A stretch of DNA of 64,000 bases from the NCBI GenBank assembly GCA_017470505.1, contig JAFUYO010000008.1, positions 1-64,000 on the forward strand. Direction: 5' to 3'. The position numbers and the translations under genes are program-made. The notes beneath the pieces are model-generated. The model worked only from the letters and a program-made list of their open reading frames with translations, searched no databases and was not told the DNA's origin. This DNA is from Butyrivibrio sp. (GTDB lineage: Bacteria > Bacillota > Clostridia > Lachnospirales > Lachnospiraceae). This document shows positions 17,076 through 26,126 of this stretch, piece after piece. Numbering within the stretch: the first letter of the stretch is position 1; each line of letters opens with the position of its first letter.

Positions 17076-17717
17076 TCAGTGAAAGCTGTGTGCACTGTTG
17101 TATCCCGCGCAGACAGTATTTACATTTGTGATTATTATGTACTCTGCAATAAATGGTCCTATTCCGCAGAGGAAATATCCAAGGATCATCCACAAAAGGA
17201 CCGCCACTCCGTTGTCATTTGTAGGGTGTCCGTATCTGTAGCAGTTCTTTGCCAGTCTCTCTGCGAGCTTGTAATACCAGATAAACGAATATATACCGCA
17301 GGTCACCAGAGACAACAGCACATATACAAGGAGCCCCGGTGTCTCTTCTCCGTCGCCCTCGCAGGCAATATTCACATCCCTTGTAAGCTCATAGATAAAG
17401 ATCAGTCCGTAGATGCCGCAGGTAACTATGCAGAGAACGAGCCATAACAGAAGACTCCTGTCTGTCTTAAGAGGCATTGCGTTAACCTGCTGACTGTAGG
17501 GCGCTTCTGCCCCATACGAAGATCCGTTGCTTTCAAAGCCCGCATTTTCTGCGGAATTTGCGTTATACGCGTTCTGCCTATTCTCCTCCTGACTTTTCGT
17601 AAAACTGCTCTCGTCAAACTTAAAGCCCTTGATATCGTCCCCAAGAGCAAGGGATCCACAGTTAGGGCAGTACTTCTCGCCCTCTTTTATCTCAGCACCA
17701 CAACTTTTGCAAAACAT
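17076..17717 (-). CDS. Zinc-ribbon and DUF4234 membrane protein
   Basis: 213 residues from the ATG at 17717, which has GGGGGAAG eight bases upstream. The N-terminus is a zinc ribbon, CKSCGAEIKEGEKYCPNCG, with four cysteines. A disordered Asn/Ser/Ala linker leads to a DUF4234-type membrane part with repeated C-G-I-Y motifs (IVTCGIYGLIF, LVTCGIYSFIW) and four hydrophobic segments. The family has no established function. The gene follows the DUF2752 gene by 14 bp in a likely operon with it and the ClC channel. Confidence 0.8.
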   Translation of the reverse strand: MFCKSCGAEIKEGEKYCPNCGSLALGDDIKGFKFDESSFTKSQEENRQNAYNANSAENAGFESNGSSYGAEAPYSQQVNAMPLKTDRSLLLWLVLCIVTCGIYGLIFIYELTRDVNIACEGDGEETPGLLVYVLLSLVTCGIYSFIWYYKLAERLAKNCYRYGHPTNDNGVAVLLWMILGYFLCGIGPFIAEYIIITNVNTVCAGYNSAHSFH

Positions 17718-17731
17718 TTTTCTTCCCCCTG

Positions 17732-18190
17732 TCACGCCAAAAAACCGGATATTCTCTCAAAAAGGTAGCTCATACACCTGTAAACAAATCCGTTTTCCGG
17801 CTCAAACACAACTATCGTATCCGATGCATCAAAAAGACGCAACAGGTATATTATAGAGAACAGGCCAAGTATTGTAAATACAGAAATTTTGCGCCCCCTC
17901 TTTGAAAGTGATCCCCGAAAGATATACAGAGCTGCCATAACAGGCATAAGAAAAATAAGCGGGTGAAAAGAAAATGCTCCCTTTATGTCGAACTTCAAAA
18001 GCGCAAAAAAAGCCCTCGTCATTCCGCATCCCATGCAGGATATGCCTGTCAGAAATTTTATCGGGCATCCTATATTCAAAAGATGGAACACGAGGTAGAT
18101 GAGAAAAATAACGAAGAGCGCTCCAATAAATTCTGAAGACGGATGAGCTTTTTTATCTCTTATGTCATCACCCGGCCTTTCCCGCATCAC
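17732..18190 (-). CDS. DUF2752-family membrane protein
   Basis: 152 residues with the DUF2752 signature CMGCGMTRAFFALL inside a membrane region of about four segments. The family is of unknown function, found mostly in Clostridia and Bacteroidetes. Its ATG overlaps the stop of the ClC gene by four bases (ATGA). The following DUF4234 protein is frequently found next to such proteins, suggesting a membrane complex; this is inference. Confidence 0.8.
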   Translation of the reverse strand: MMRERPGDDIRDKKAHPSSEFIGALFVIFLIYLVFHLLNIGCPIKFLTGISCMGCGMTRAFFALLKFDIKGAFSFHPLIFLMPVMAALYIFRGSLSKRGRKISVFTILGLFSIIYLLRLFDASDTIVVFEPENGFVYRCMSYLFERISGFLA

Positions 18191-19467
18191 TTGGTCTCCC
18201 TGTTTATGTACTTGTTGTGGTACTTGGAGTACATGATCTTCTGGCTGCTGTAGAGGGAGTGGTATCCCGAAAACGTGTAGCTGAAGGCCACAGCCAGAAG
18301 GTAGTACGGCATCCCCTTGAAGCCAAAGAGCTCAAAGCATATAAAAAGCGATGATATCGGGCAGTTGGTCACGCCGCAGAACAGCGCCCCCATTCCGACA
18401 GCAGCGCAAAGCGCAGGGTTAAAGCCAAAGAGCTGTGAGTACAGGCACCCGAATGTCGCGCCGATATAAAGGGCAGGCACTATTTCTCCTCCCTTGTAGC
18501 CCGCGCCAAGAGTGAGCGCAGTAAACAGTATCTTCAAGATGAACGCCTCGTATGGGGCATCACCCTGAATCGCCATCTCTATGACATCCATTCCTGCGCC
18601 GTTGTAATACCTGCTCCCTGAGAGAAGTGTCAGCGCCACAACAAGGCATCCTCCGACAAACACCCTTATATAGGGGTTTGGCAAAAGCTTTTTGTAGCTG
18701 CGCCCGGCAAATTTCAGGACGTCGCAGAACAGGACGCTCAAGATGGCGCACAGTATCGCGAGGATTCCCGTGGCAACAGCGTGGTAGGGCGTAAACTCAG
18801 GGACAATACTTACAACGAACTGCTCTGCCCCCGCTCCCATGATCTTTGCAAGTCCCTTGGCTGTGAGTGCCGATACGACGCAGGGAACGAGCGCCGAGTA
18901 GTACATAACGCCTACGTTCTCTATCTCCATCGCCATAAACGCCGATGTGAGCGGCGTTCCGAACAGGGCCGAAAAGGCTGCGCTCATGCCGCACATGGTG
19001 ATTATCTTGATATTACCTTCCTTTAACTTAAAGAGCCTTCCCAGATTATAGCCGATGCTGCCGCCCATCTGAAGTGCAGCGCTCTCACGGCCCGTAGATC
19101 CTCCAAAAAGATGTGTCAGCGTCGTCGATATAAAGATAAGCGGCGCCTTTGTCGCCGGGAGGATCCTTCCCTCCTGGATCGACTGTATCACAAGGTTCGT
19201 ACCCTCATCGTCATAGTCCCTGCACCCCCTGTACAGGAGCACAATAAAAAGACCTGCAAAAGGCAGAACAGGAATTATCAGATCATTCTCCGTTCTGAAG
19301 GCCGTAACAGCACTTATTGCTCTTGAAAAAAGAGCGCCTATAAAGCCCACAACCGCACCGGTGGTGCAGCCCAAAAACAGCCATCTGAACAATACTCTGA
19401 TTCTTCCAAGCAGGTCCACATCAGGCATATGCTCGATTATATAGTTTATCGGATTAGGATTTTCCAC
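18187..19467 (-). CDS. ClC-family chloride channel/antiporter
   Basis: 426 residues, about ten to twelve membrane helices, with the ClC motifs GSTGRESAALQ (keeps the gating glutamate of GREGP-type motifs, but Ser-Ala replace Gly-Pro) and GYKGGEIVPALYIGATFG (the GxFxP-like segment). The N-terminal GSGIP motif is not evident at the usual place, where GCTTGAVVGFIGALFS is seen, and the central anion-binding serine is therefore uncertain. This variant group resembles voltage-gated ClC proteins of Clostridia. The gene is translationally coupled to the DUF2752 gene. Confidence 0.85.
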   Translation of the reverse strand: MENPNPINYIIEHMPDVDLLGRIRVLFRWLFLGCTTGAVVGFIGALFSRAISAVTAFRTENDLIIPVLPFAGLFIVLLYRGCRDYDDEGTNLVIQSIQEGRILPATKAPLIFISTTLTHLFGGSTGRESAALQMGGSIGYNLGRLFKLKEGNIKIITMCGMSAAFSALFGTPLTSAFMAMEIENVGVMYYSALVPCVVSALTAKGLAKIMGAGAEQFVVSIVPEFTPYHAVATGILAILCAILSVLFCDVLKFAGRSYKKLLPNPYIRVFVGGCLVVALTLLSGSRYYNGAGMDVIEMAIQGDAPYEAFILKILFTALTLGAGYKGGEIVPALYIGATFGCLYSQLFGFNPALCAAVGMGALFCGVTNCPISSLFICFELFGFKGMPYYLLAVAFSYTFSGYHSLYSSQKIMYSKYHNKYINRETK

Positions 19468-19803
19468 TTACTTAAGCTCCAGTATCTGCTTTCTCTGCTC
19501 GATAAGCCTGTCATAGAGCGCTTTATAATCCACGCTTTCTTTGGCCCTGAGATGCTCGGTTATCTCACAGATAGTCTCATATAACGGAGTGAGGGCGAGA
19601 TTGCCGATAACCCCCTTTAGGGCGTGTACCGTCTCAAAAGCCTCCTCTGCATTGCCGCTCTCAAGTATGGGGCCGAGATTTTCAAACCTCTCATCAGACA
19701 GGCCAAGCTCTATCATCTCGAGGTAAAAATCCTCCATTCCCATACATCTCTCCAGTCCTTCATCCACATTTGCCCCAAATGTCCTAAGGGAATCAATTGT
19801 CAT
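19468..19803 (-). CDS. Hpt (histidine phosphotransfer) domain protein
   Basis: 111 residues forming a single Hpt domain. The phosphorylatable histidine lies in ETVHALKGVIGNL near residue 61, the classic H-x-L-K-G motif. Such proteins pass a phosphoryl group between a hybrid kinase and a receiver domain. It lies 27 bp downstream of the REC-EAL gene on the same strand, so the receiver of that protein is the obvious partner. The stop codon of Hpt directly abuts the ClC gene start. Confidence 0.85.
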   Translation of the reverse strand: MTIDSLRTFGANVDEGLERCMGMEDFYLEMIELGLSDERFENLGPILESGNAEEAFETVHALKGVIGNLALTPLYETICEITEHLRAKESVDYKALYDRLIEQRKQILELK

Positions 19804-19830
19804 TTCATGCTCCTTTCTTGTACCTCTTCT

Positions 19831-21582
19831 TTATACGCTTCCCGATGCCTTGTCGTGATTAAACAGTCCTATGTTCTTTTCGATCAGATGTCCGAACTCA
19901 CTGGCACTTATGGGTTTTGAGAAGTAGTAGCCCTGAATGATATCGCACCCTGCCTTCTTCAAAAGAAGATACTGCTCTGCGTTCTCAACGCCCTCCGCAA
20001 TTACCGGAACTCCAAGGAATCTCGCAATCTCAAGGATGAACTCAACCATGCTCATCTCCTTGTTGTTCTCGGCGATGTCCTTGATGAATGCCATATCCAG
20101 CTTCAGCGCATCTATCGGCAGCGATGTCAGCATGTTAAGAGATGAGTAGCCCTTTCCAAAGTCGTCCATCTCCACTTTGAAGCCAGCATCGCGAAGGCTT
20201 GTCACTACGTCAATTATCGTGGTCACACTGTCTGTGTAAGCGGTCTCTGTTATCTCAAGGTGTATGTCATCTGTGGAGAGCCTGTTCTCCTCAACCACCT
20301 TACTCAGGAAATCGAGAAAATCCGGATCAAAGATATCAACTCTTGATACGTTGACGGACACGGGGATTGAAACGCCGTACATGTCCTTCCACCTGCGCAC
20401 CTGCTTGGCGGCTTCCTGCCACACAAAGCGGTCCAGTTCCTTGATCCGGCCGTTCTCCTCAAACAGCGGGATAAAGAAATCCGGGCGGACAAAGCCAAAC
20501 TTCGGATGGCGCCATCTGATGAGGACCTCAGCGCTGCACAGCTTTGGCTCATCGCCTCTCACATCGTACTTTGGCTGGAAGACTATTGCAAACTGTTTTT
20601 CTAAAAGTGCTTTCTCGATATCACCGAGAAGCCTCGCCTCATACAGCTCTTTTTCGTGCATCTGGTTGTCATATAAAGCAACTGTGTCCGCGCTTATATT
20701 CTTGTTCAGTGAGTTGCAGGCCTGCATGGCGCGGTCAAAGCGCTGCTCGAGTTTTGCCGAATGATAGATGTCCGGATAGACACCTATCCTGAGTCTTATA
20801 TCTGCCTGTCTGAACCCATCAAGGAGCTTGTTCCTGACGGTCCTTATCAGAAAGTCATAGTCCTTTTGATGCTCTATGTATAAAAAGAAGCAGTCTGCAT
20901 TTGATCTGCAGGCTACGCCGCCGCAGGCCCTTGAAGCCTCCCTGACGCCATCTGCAATTGCGCGCAGCACACTGTCCCCGAAGCTCCTGCCGTAAAGCTC
21001 ATTGATCAGATGGAACTTGCTGACATTGATGACCACGGCATCCACCTCCTGCTCGGGGTGGAACTTGTCGTACTCATGTGCGTACTGGAAGAAGTACTCC
21101 CTGGTCATGAGCCCCGTAATCTTGTCGACACCGGTCGCGCCGATGATGTTCCTGTCGATTGACAGCTCGATGGCACGGCTGGCCCTGGCTCTTATCACTT
21201 CTGGCTTGTCGTAGGGCTTGTGCAAAAAGTCCACCGCACCGCGCCTTAGGCTCTCGACCTCAGCCTCCTTGTCAGCCGTGAACACGATCACGGGGATATT
21301 GCGCAGCTCCTCGCTGCTCCTGACCGTATCCAGCACCGAGTAGCCGTTTCCATTGGGCATATACAGATCCAGAAGCACCAGGGAAATCGCATCCTTGTGG
21401 TTCTGAATCTGAGACATTGCCTCCTCGCCGGTCTGCGCATACTCTATGTCGTACTCATCGCCCAGTATGTTTCCAAGGAGCCGCAGATTAACCGCCTCGT
21501 CGTCGACTATCAGTATTGTCCGTCTGAAATCCTGCGCATGCTTTGCTTCGATGTCAAGTTTCTTAGTATTATTAAATGCCAT
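19831..21582 (-). CDS. Receiver-GGDEF(degenerate)-EAL protein, probable c-di-GMP phosphodiesterase
   Basis: 583 residues. Residues 22-140 are a receiver domain with acidic pocket DDE (27-29), phosphoacceptor Asp72 and Lys122. Residues about 150-310 are a GGDEF fold in which the signature is replaced by SNADCF (227-232), so it should not synthesise c-di-GMP and may bind nucleotide for regulation. Residues about 315-570 are an EAL domain with metal/catalytic residues in EVLIRW, SVNVSR, HLEITET, MDDFG, LKLD and AEGVE, all intact, so phosphodiesterase activity is expected. It is followed by the Hpt gene and is divergent from the REC-GGDEF gene, so the pair would set local c-di-GMP level. Confidence 0.9.
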   Translation of the reverse strand: MAFNNTKKLDIEAKHAQDFRRTILIVDDEAVNLRLLGNILGDEYDIEYAQTGEEAMSQIQNHKDAISLVLLDLYMPNGNGYSVLDTVRSSEELRNIPVIVFTADKEAEVESLRRGAVDFLHKPYDKPEVIRARASRAIELSIDRNIIGATGVDKITGLMTREYFFQYAHEYDKFHPEQEVDAVVINVSKFHLINELYGRSFGDSVLRAIADGVREASRACGGVACRSNADCFFLYIEHQKDYDFLIRTVRNKLLDGFRQADIRLRIGVYPDIYHSAKLEQRFDRAMQACNSLNKNISADTVALYDNQMHEKELYEARLLGDIEKALLEKQFAIVFQPKYDVRGDEPKLCSAEVLIRWRHPKFGFVRPDFFIPLFEENGRIKELDRFVWQEAAKQVRRWKDMYGVSIPVSVNVSRVDIFDPDFLDFLSKVVEENRLSTDDIHLEITETAYTDSVTTIIDVVTSLRDAGFKVEMDDFGKGYSSLNMLTSLPIDALKLDMAFIKDIAENNKEMSMVEFILEIARFLGVPVIAEGVENAEQYLLLKKAGCDIIQGYYFSKPISASEFGHLIEKNIGLFNHDKASGSV

Positions 21583-21717
21583 AGCTCTACCTCACTATTC
21601 CTATTATAATCTAATTTACGAAAAGAAATATCCATTAACTTATTTTTTTGTAAAAAAAATACTTTTAAACTGCAAAGATATGGCTTTTGTGATACGATTT
21701 TCTATAGGAGAGAAGTT

Positions 21718-23031
21718 ATGGGTAAAAAGCACAAGATCCTGATAGTTGATGATGAAAAAATATCCCTCAGAATGACGGATCACATACTTTCCAGCGAGTA
21801 CGACACCGTGTGCGCCGCCTCCGGAAAAGAGGCCATCGAGATCTACAAGAAGGAGATGCCCGATCTCGTACTGTCAGACCTCAGGATGCCTGAGATTGAC
21901 GGCTTTATGCTGCAGCAGATGCTCAATGAGGAGATGGGACGACAGGTTCCCTTCATGTTCATGACTGCTGACCGCAAGGACGAGACTGAGAGCAAGGGCT
22001 TTTCCATCGGCGCCCTCGACTTTATCAGAAAGCCCTTCAGAGCGGATGTCCTTCTGCGACGCGTCTCCAATATATTAAAGACAGTCGAGCAGATCCAGGG
22101 TCTCAAGAAGGCTGCCGTCACCGATCCAATGACAGGCCTTCTCAACAAAGCGTCCTCCCAGGAGGAGATTGACATACTCGTAAAGAACACAAACGGCGCC
22201 CTGATGATGATCGACCTCGACAGCTTCAAGCCCGTCAACGACATCTACGGCCACGACATGGGCGACAAGGTGCTGATACGTTTTTCAGAGATCATACGCT
22301 CTGCAATCCGCTCCACCGACCTCGCCGGGCGAATGGGCGGCGACGAGTTCATTGTCTTTTGCAAGAATATAGGAGATGCGTCCGTCATCGAGGAGAAGAC
22401 CCGCTGGATCAACGAGCAGATCCTCCTCTCGGCCAAAGAGCTGATGGGTCCCGACATGACAATTCCACTCGGCGCATCCATAGGCTGCTCCTTTGCCCCC
22501 GATGACGGCAGGGACTTTCTGACCCTGTTTAAAAAAGCCGACAAGGCCCTCTACGACGTAAAGCAGAACGGCAAGCACGGCTTCAAGATATATTCCGACG
22601 AGAAAAAGTCAGCCTCTGTCGACAATTCCGAGGCCACTGCCCTCTCGACCGCAATGATGCTGATGAGTGAGAGAAGTCCCGGAAAGGGCGCCCTCGTCCT
22701 TCCACCGGAGCAGTACAAGGTTATCTACCAGTTCCTCTCAAGAGTTGTCAGCAATTACAGGAACAACATCCATGTGCTCCTGTTTTCGATCAAGATCCAC
22801 AAGGATCTGGACCACGAGAAGGTGATGGAGGCGTTTGTCGAAGTCATGCGCACATCTCTTCGCCAGAGCGATGTGCTGACACCTTTCGGGCGAAGACAGG
22901 TGCTGCTCATCCTCCTGAAGGCGACCTCAATAGATATCGAAGTAGTCACCGAGAGGATCATGATGAACTGGGATGCCAACGAGGCGAGCGACCTCTGCAG
23001 CGTAACCTACGAAGTTGACACAATCAAATAA
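21718..23031 (+). CDS. Receiver-GGDEF diguanylate cyclase with C-terminal extension
   Basis: 437 residues. Receiver residues: DDE 11-13, phosphoacceptor Asp54, Lys105. The GGDEF domain (about 133-300) has an intact GGDEF at 207-211 and an RSTD inhibitory I-site at 198-201, five residues before it, so it should make c-di-GMP and be feedback-inhibited. An unassigned C-terminal part of about 120 residues follows, with a helix-beta pattern resembling a degenerate second GGDEF fold. GGAGAG precedes the ATG; a terminator follows. It is divergent from the REC-EAL gene with a 135-bp shared upstream region. Confidence 0.9.
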   Translation: MGKKHKILIVDDEKISLRMTDHILSSEYDTVCAASGKEAIEIYKKEMPDLVLSDLRMPEIDGFMLQQMLNEEMGRQVPFMFMTADRKDETESKGFSIGALDFIRKPFRADVLLRRVSNILKTVEQIQGLKKAAVTDPMTGLLNKASSQEEIDILVKNTNGALMMIDLDSFKPVNDIYGHDMGDKVLIRFSEIIRSAIRSTDLAGRMGGDEFIVFCKNIGDASVIEEKTRWINEQILLSAKELMGPDMTIPLGASIGCSFAPDDGRDFLTLFKKADKALYDVKQNGKHGFKIYSDEKKSASVDNSEATALSTAMMLMSERSPGKGALVLPPEQYKVIYQFLSRVVSNYRNNIHVLLFSIKIHKDLDHEKVMEAFVEVMRTSLRQSDVLTPFGRRQVLLILLKATSIDIEVVTERIMMNWDANEASDLCSVTYEVDTIK

Positions 23032-23038
23032 CAGCCAA

Positions 23039-23075
23039 AAACTCCGGCAGGTCCATCCCACCGGAGTTTCTTTTT
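23039..23075 (+). terminator. Rho-independent terminator after the REC-GGDEF gene
   Basis: AACTCCGG pairs with CCGGAGTT across a 13-nt loop, followed by TCTTTTTCT. Confidence 0.75.
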
Positions 23076-23102
23076 CTGTTTTTTCTGTTTCGATTCAGAT
23101 AT

Positions 23103-23417
23103 TCAGGCGTTGTGCTCAATCAGATAATCGTTGAGCGCATCCGTTATCTCATCTCCGTCGATACCGTGTACTGCGCAGGCCTCGGAGAGTGACTCCATCT
23201 GTGATGCCGGGCAGTAGATGCATCCCATGCCGCACTCCATCAGAAACTGTGCCGCAAGAGGGTGCCTGGTTATGATATCGCCTACCAGCATGCTTGACTT
23301 GATTATATCTCCGTTATCTTCCTGTACGCCGTCTGTTTCTTTAATCAGTTCTTCGCTCATGCCACCAGCCTCTCTTTCCTCTTCACTTCCAAAAAATAAA
23401 TCTTTTAAAGATCCCAT
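23103..23417 (-). CDS. DUF1858 redox-disulfide domain protein
   Basis: 104 residues from the ATG at 23417 (AAGGAG eight bases upstream). The C-terminal 65 residues form a DUF1858 domain: LVGDIITRHPLAAQFLMECG then MGCIYCP, giving the C-x2-C pair of the hybrid-cluster-associated redox-disulfide family. A short charged N-terminal part is non-conserved. It lies 34 bp after the aldo-keto reductase gene and may share its transcript; a redox role is inferred from the family. Confidence 0.75.
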   Translation of the reverse strand: MGSLKDLFFGSEEEREAGGMSEELIKETDGVQEDNGDIIKSSMLVGDIITRHPLAAQFLMECGMGCIYCPASQMESLSEACAVHGIDGDEITDALNDYLIEHNA

Positions 23418-23451
23418 AGCTATTCTCCTTATAGATTGTGCAAAATCTATT

Positions 23452-24486
23452 TTACTCCACAAGTACTTCTCCTGCAAGTACCTTTTTGTAATCCTCGTAA
23501 TTCTTTTTGAGAAGTTCGGGCGTAGAAAGCTCATAAGGGCACTTTGTCGTGCAGGCCCTGCAGTTTATGCAGGTGTCTATCTTTGCCATCTCATCCTGCC
23601 ACTCTTTGGAGAGCCAGCTCTTTGAAGGCGCTCTTCTGAGCATCAGCGACATCCTCGCGCAGTTGTTGATCTTTATCCCCATAGGACACGGCATGCAGTA
23701 TCCGCAGCCGCGGCAGAAGTCACCTGAGAGCTCATTTTTCTCCTTCTCTATAAAGGCTCTGATCTCACTGTTCATCTCAGGGGTATTGTCCATGTAGGAG
23801 AGCCACTCATCGAGCTCAGACTCCTTCTGTATGCCCCAGATAGGCATGACGTTGTCAAACTGCATCATGAAGGCCATGGCTGCATCCGACCTGTTTATGA
23901 GGCCGCCCGCAAGCCCCTTCATGGCGATATATCCCATGTTGTGCTCCCTGCACATTCTGACGAGCTCAAGCTCTTTGTCCGATGAGAGGTAGCTAAGTGG
24001 AAACTGGAGCGTCTCGTAGAGGTCTGACTCTATCAGCTCCCTGGCCACCATCAGCTTGTGGGCTGTCACGCCTATGTGCCTTATCTTTCCCTCTTCTTTG
24101 GCCTTTAGCATGCACTCGTACAATCCGGTTCCGTCCCCGGGTCTGTAGCACTGACTTACCATGTGCAGCTGATAGAGGTCTATGTGGTCAGTCTGAAGTT
24201 TTGTAAGGGACGTATCAAGGTCCTCCCGGAACTTCTCGGGAGTTGTGGCAGTGGTCTTGGTTGCGATAAAAATCTTATCCCTTAGCCCTGCCTCTGAGAA
24301 AGCCCTGCCAAGCTTCTCCTCGCTGTCAGTGTAAGCCCTCGCCGTATCAAAATATCTCATCCCGCCCTCGTAGGCCTTTCTGAGAATCTTAACAGCCTCA
24401 TCAGCTGAAACCCTCTGTATGGGAAGCGCGCCAAAGCCGTTCTGAACTGCCGTAATTCCTGATTTTCCAAGTGTGATCTGCCTCAT
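23452..24486 (-). CDS. Aldo/keto reductase with C-terminal 4Fe-4S ferredoxin domain
   Basis: 344 residues from the ATG at 24486 with AAGGAG upstream. The N-terminal 260 residues are an aldo/keto reductase TIM barrel: FDTARAYTDSEEKLG (catalytic Asp and Tyr), KTTATTPEKF (catalytic Lys), HLYQLH-type DLYQLHM. The C-terminal part carries CRGCGYCMPCPMGIKINNC and CINCRACTTKCPYEL, the cysteines for two 4Fe-4S clusters. This is the ferredoxin-linked AKR group common in anaerobes; the substrate is unknown. Confidence 0.88.
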   Translation of the reverse strand: MRQITLGKSGITAVQNGFGALPIQRVSADEAVKILRKAYEGGMRYFDTARAYTDSEEKLGRAFSEAGLRDKIFIATKTTATTPEKFREDLDTSLTKLQTDHIDLYQLHMVSQCYRPGDGTGLYECMLKAKEEGKIRHIGVTAHKLMVARELIESDLYETLQFPLSYLSSDKELELVRMCREHNMGYIAMKGLAGGLINRSDAAMAFMMQFDNVMPIWGIQKESELDEWLSYMDNTPEMNSEIRAFIEKEKNELSGDFCRGCGYCMPCPMGIKINNCARMSLMLRRAPSKSWLSKEWQDEMAKIDTCINCRACTTKCPYELSTPELLKKNYEDYKKVLAGEVLVE

Positions 24487-24531
24487 GTGAAATCTCCTTC
24501 CTGCCAAAAAATATCGTTGCTGCCCGGTTCC

Positions 24532-25803
24532 TTACCTCGCATATACGAACCAGATAAACAGATACCCGACGATAACCGCTGTGAAGGTAAAGGGAACACC
24601 TATTTTCATGAAATCTCCAAATGTTACCTCGTATCCCTCTTTTCTGAGCATCCCGACGCCCGCAATATTGGCAGAAGCCCCGATCGGCGTGAGATTTCCG
24701 CCAAGGGTCGCTCCTATCAGAAGCCCGAAGTACAACAGGAGCGGGTTGACGTTCATGACCGCAGAGAGTGAAGCCAGAACCGGCAGCATGGTTGCCACAT
24801 AGGGGATGTTGTCTATAAACGCCGATATTGCAACCGAGCCGAATACTATCACGGTGTAGAGAAGGAAAACATTTCCTTTTCCTGCGTTTGCGATAAACTG
24901 AGCGAGGTCGTCGATGACCCCTACCCTTGTGATTCCTGCGATCACGCAGAACAGGCCTGCAAGGAGCAGCATCGTGTCGTAGTCGATAGCCTTAAGAGAG
25001 TGCCACATACTGTCTGTCCCCTTCGACAGCACAATCTCCCAGATGATGTTGATGATACCGCAGACCATACAGATGACACCGTTTGTGATGTCGGGCTTAT
25101 CCGGTATAAATGATGCAAATATCAGAAGTACCACGTGCCCCAGCATCATGATGGTGGGTACATAGTCGGTCACGACCGTGTGCGTGTCAGATGATACAGG
25201 TGCCGTGTCCTTCCTGAACATGTACATCATGATGGGAACCGTCGCGATAGCACCGAGCTCAACTGCAAAGAAAATGCCGGGGCGCCCCTGCATCCAGAAG
25301 AAGTCGTTGAAGTCCATCTTAGCTGCTGCCGCGAGCATGATAGATGTGGTGTCGCCGACAAGCGTCGCCGCACCCTGCAGGTTTGATGATACCGCGATAC
25401 AGATGATCATCGAAACAGGCGATATCTTCAGCTTTTTGCAGATTGCAAGTCCCACGGGCGCAACCATCAGCACCGTTGCGACATTGTCGATAAACGCCGA
25501 AATGATGCCCGAGAAAAGAGACATCAGTATGGTCACCCACATAACGTTGGGCGCGAGGTCGAGAAGCTTTTCAGCTATGAGGTTTGGCATCTTTGACTCT
25601 ATAAAGTAGTCAACAATCACCATCGTTCCGAATATCATCAGAAGGACGTTCCAGTCAATTGCGCCAAACACCTCGGTTATGGGGAGAACCCCCAGTGCAA
25701 CAAAAATGACCGCCGTCGCGATGGCTACTATTGCGCGCCGCTTGGGTAGGGCGATCATCAGTACATACATCAGAATAAAAAGAATAATTGCAATTGTTTT
25801 CAA
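24532..25803 (-). CDS. ArsB/NhaD/SLC13-type ion transporter
   Basis: 423 residues with about twelve hydrophobic segments. The duplicated core typical of the ion transporter superfamily is visible as two FIDNVATVLMVAP / FIDNIPYVATMLP segments and as LVGDTTSIMLA and LTPIGASANIAG hairpins. These match the ArsB/NhaD/CitM-like group (SLC13/arsenite/Na+-H+ permeases). No arsR or arsC lies near, so arsenite export is not supported; a carboxylate or cation role is equally possible. It is followed by the aldo-keto reductase gene 45 bp on. Confidence 0.8.
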   Translation of the reverse strand: MKTIAIILFILMYVLMIALPKRRAIVAIATAVIFVALGVLPITEVFGAIDWNVLLMIFGTMVIVDYFIESKMPNLIAEKLLDLAPNVMWVTILMSLFSGIISAFIDNVATVLMVAPVGLAICKKLKISPVSMIICIAVSSNLQGAATLVGDTTSIMLAAAAKMDFNDFFWMQGRPGIFFAVELGAIATVPIMMYMFRKDTAPVSSDTHTVVTDYVPTIMMLGHVVLLIFASFIPDKPDITNGVICMVCGIINIIWEIVLSKGTDSMWHSLKAIDYDTMLLLAGLFCVIAGITRVGVIDDLAQFIANAGKGNVFLLYTVIVFGSVAISAFIDNIPYVATMLPVLASLSAVMNVNPLLLYFGLLIGATLGGNLTPIGASANIAGVGMLRKEGYEVTFGDFMKIGVPFTFTAVIVGYLFIWFVYAR

Positions 25804-25819
25804 AGTATATTTCCTCCTG

Positions 25820-26095
25820 TCAGGGATAAAAGCGGATGCGAATGTTCCCGTACTCCTTCTCCGCCATCCTGCACATCTTAGTCAGTTTTTTGAAATAATC
25901 GGGCTCGCTCTCCATGAATTTTCTCATATTATAGAAGATTATATCCCAGCCGTCACCATACTCTGAAAAAACGTCAGAGAGAGCATCGAGGTTACTGCCA
26001 AAATAATCCGGAAGAGGGAGCTCTTTCTCTATTGTATTATAAAAATCTTCACGCGAAGATTTATCTGCCATATCAATGTAATAGACTCTTATCAC
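25820..26095 (-). CDS. Barstar-family ribonuclease inhibitor
   Basis: 91 residues matching barstar. The segment LPLPDYFGSNLDALSD aligns without gaps to the barnase-binding helix of Bacillus amyloliquefaciens barstar: Tyr31, Asp37 and Asp41 correspond to Tyr29, Asp35 and Asp39, which contact the barnase active site. The residue matching barstar Glu76 is Met77, while the counterpart barnase Arg59 is Tyr in the adjacent enzyme. It lies 31 bp after the barnase gene and so should protect the producing cell from that enzyme. Confidence 0.9.
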   Translation of the reverse strand: MIRVYYIDMADKSSREDFYNTIEKELPLPDYFGSNLDALSDVFSEYGDGWDIIFYNMRKFMESEPDYFKKLTKMCRMAEKEYGNIRIRFYP

Positions 26096-26126
26096 TTGTT
26101 TCTCCGTTCATTAAAAAGTAAAGCCT

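Noticed and set aside
24532..25803. Arsenite efflux operon
   Set aside because: The permease fits ArsB/NhaD-type families but no arsR, arsC or arsA gene is adjacent.
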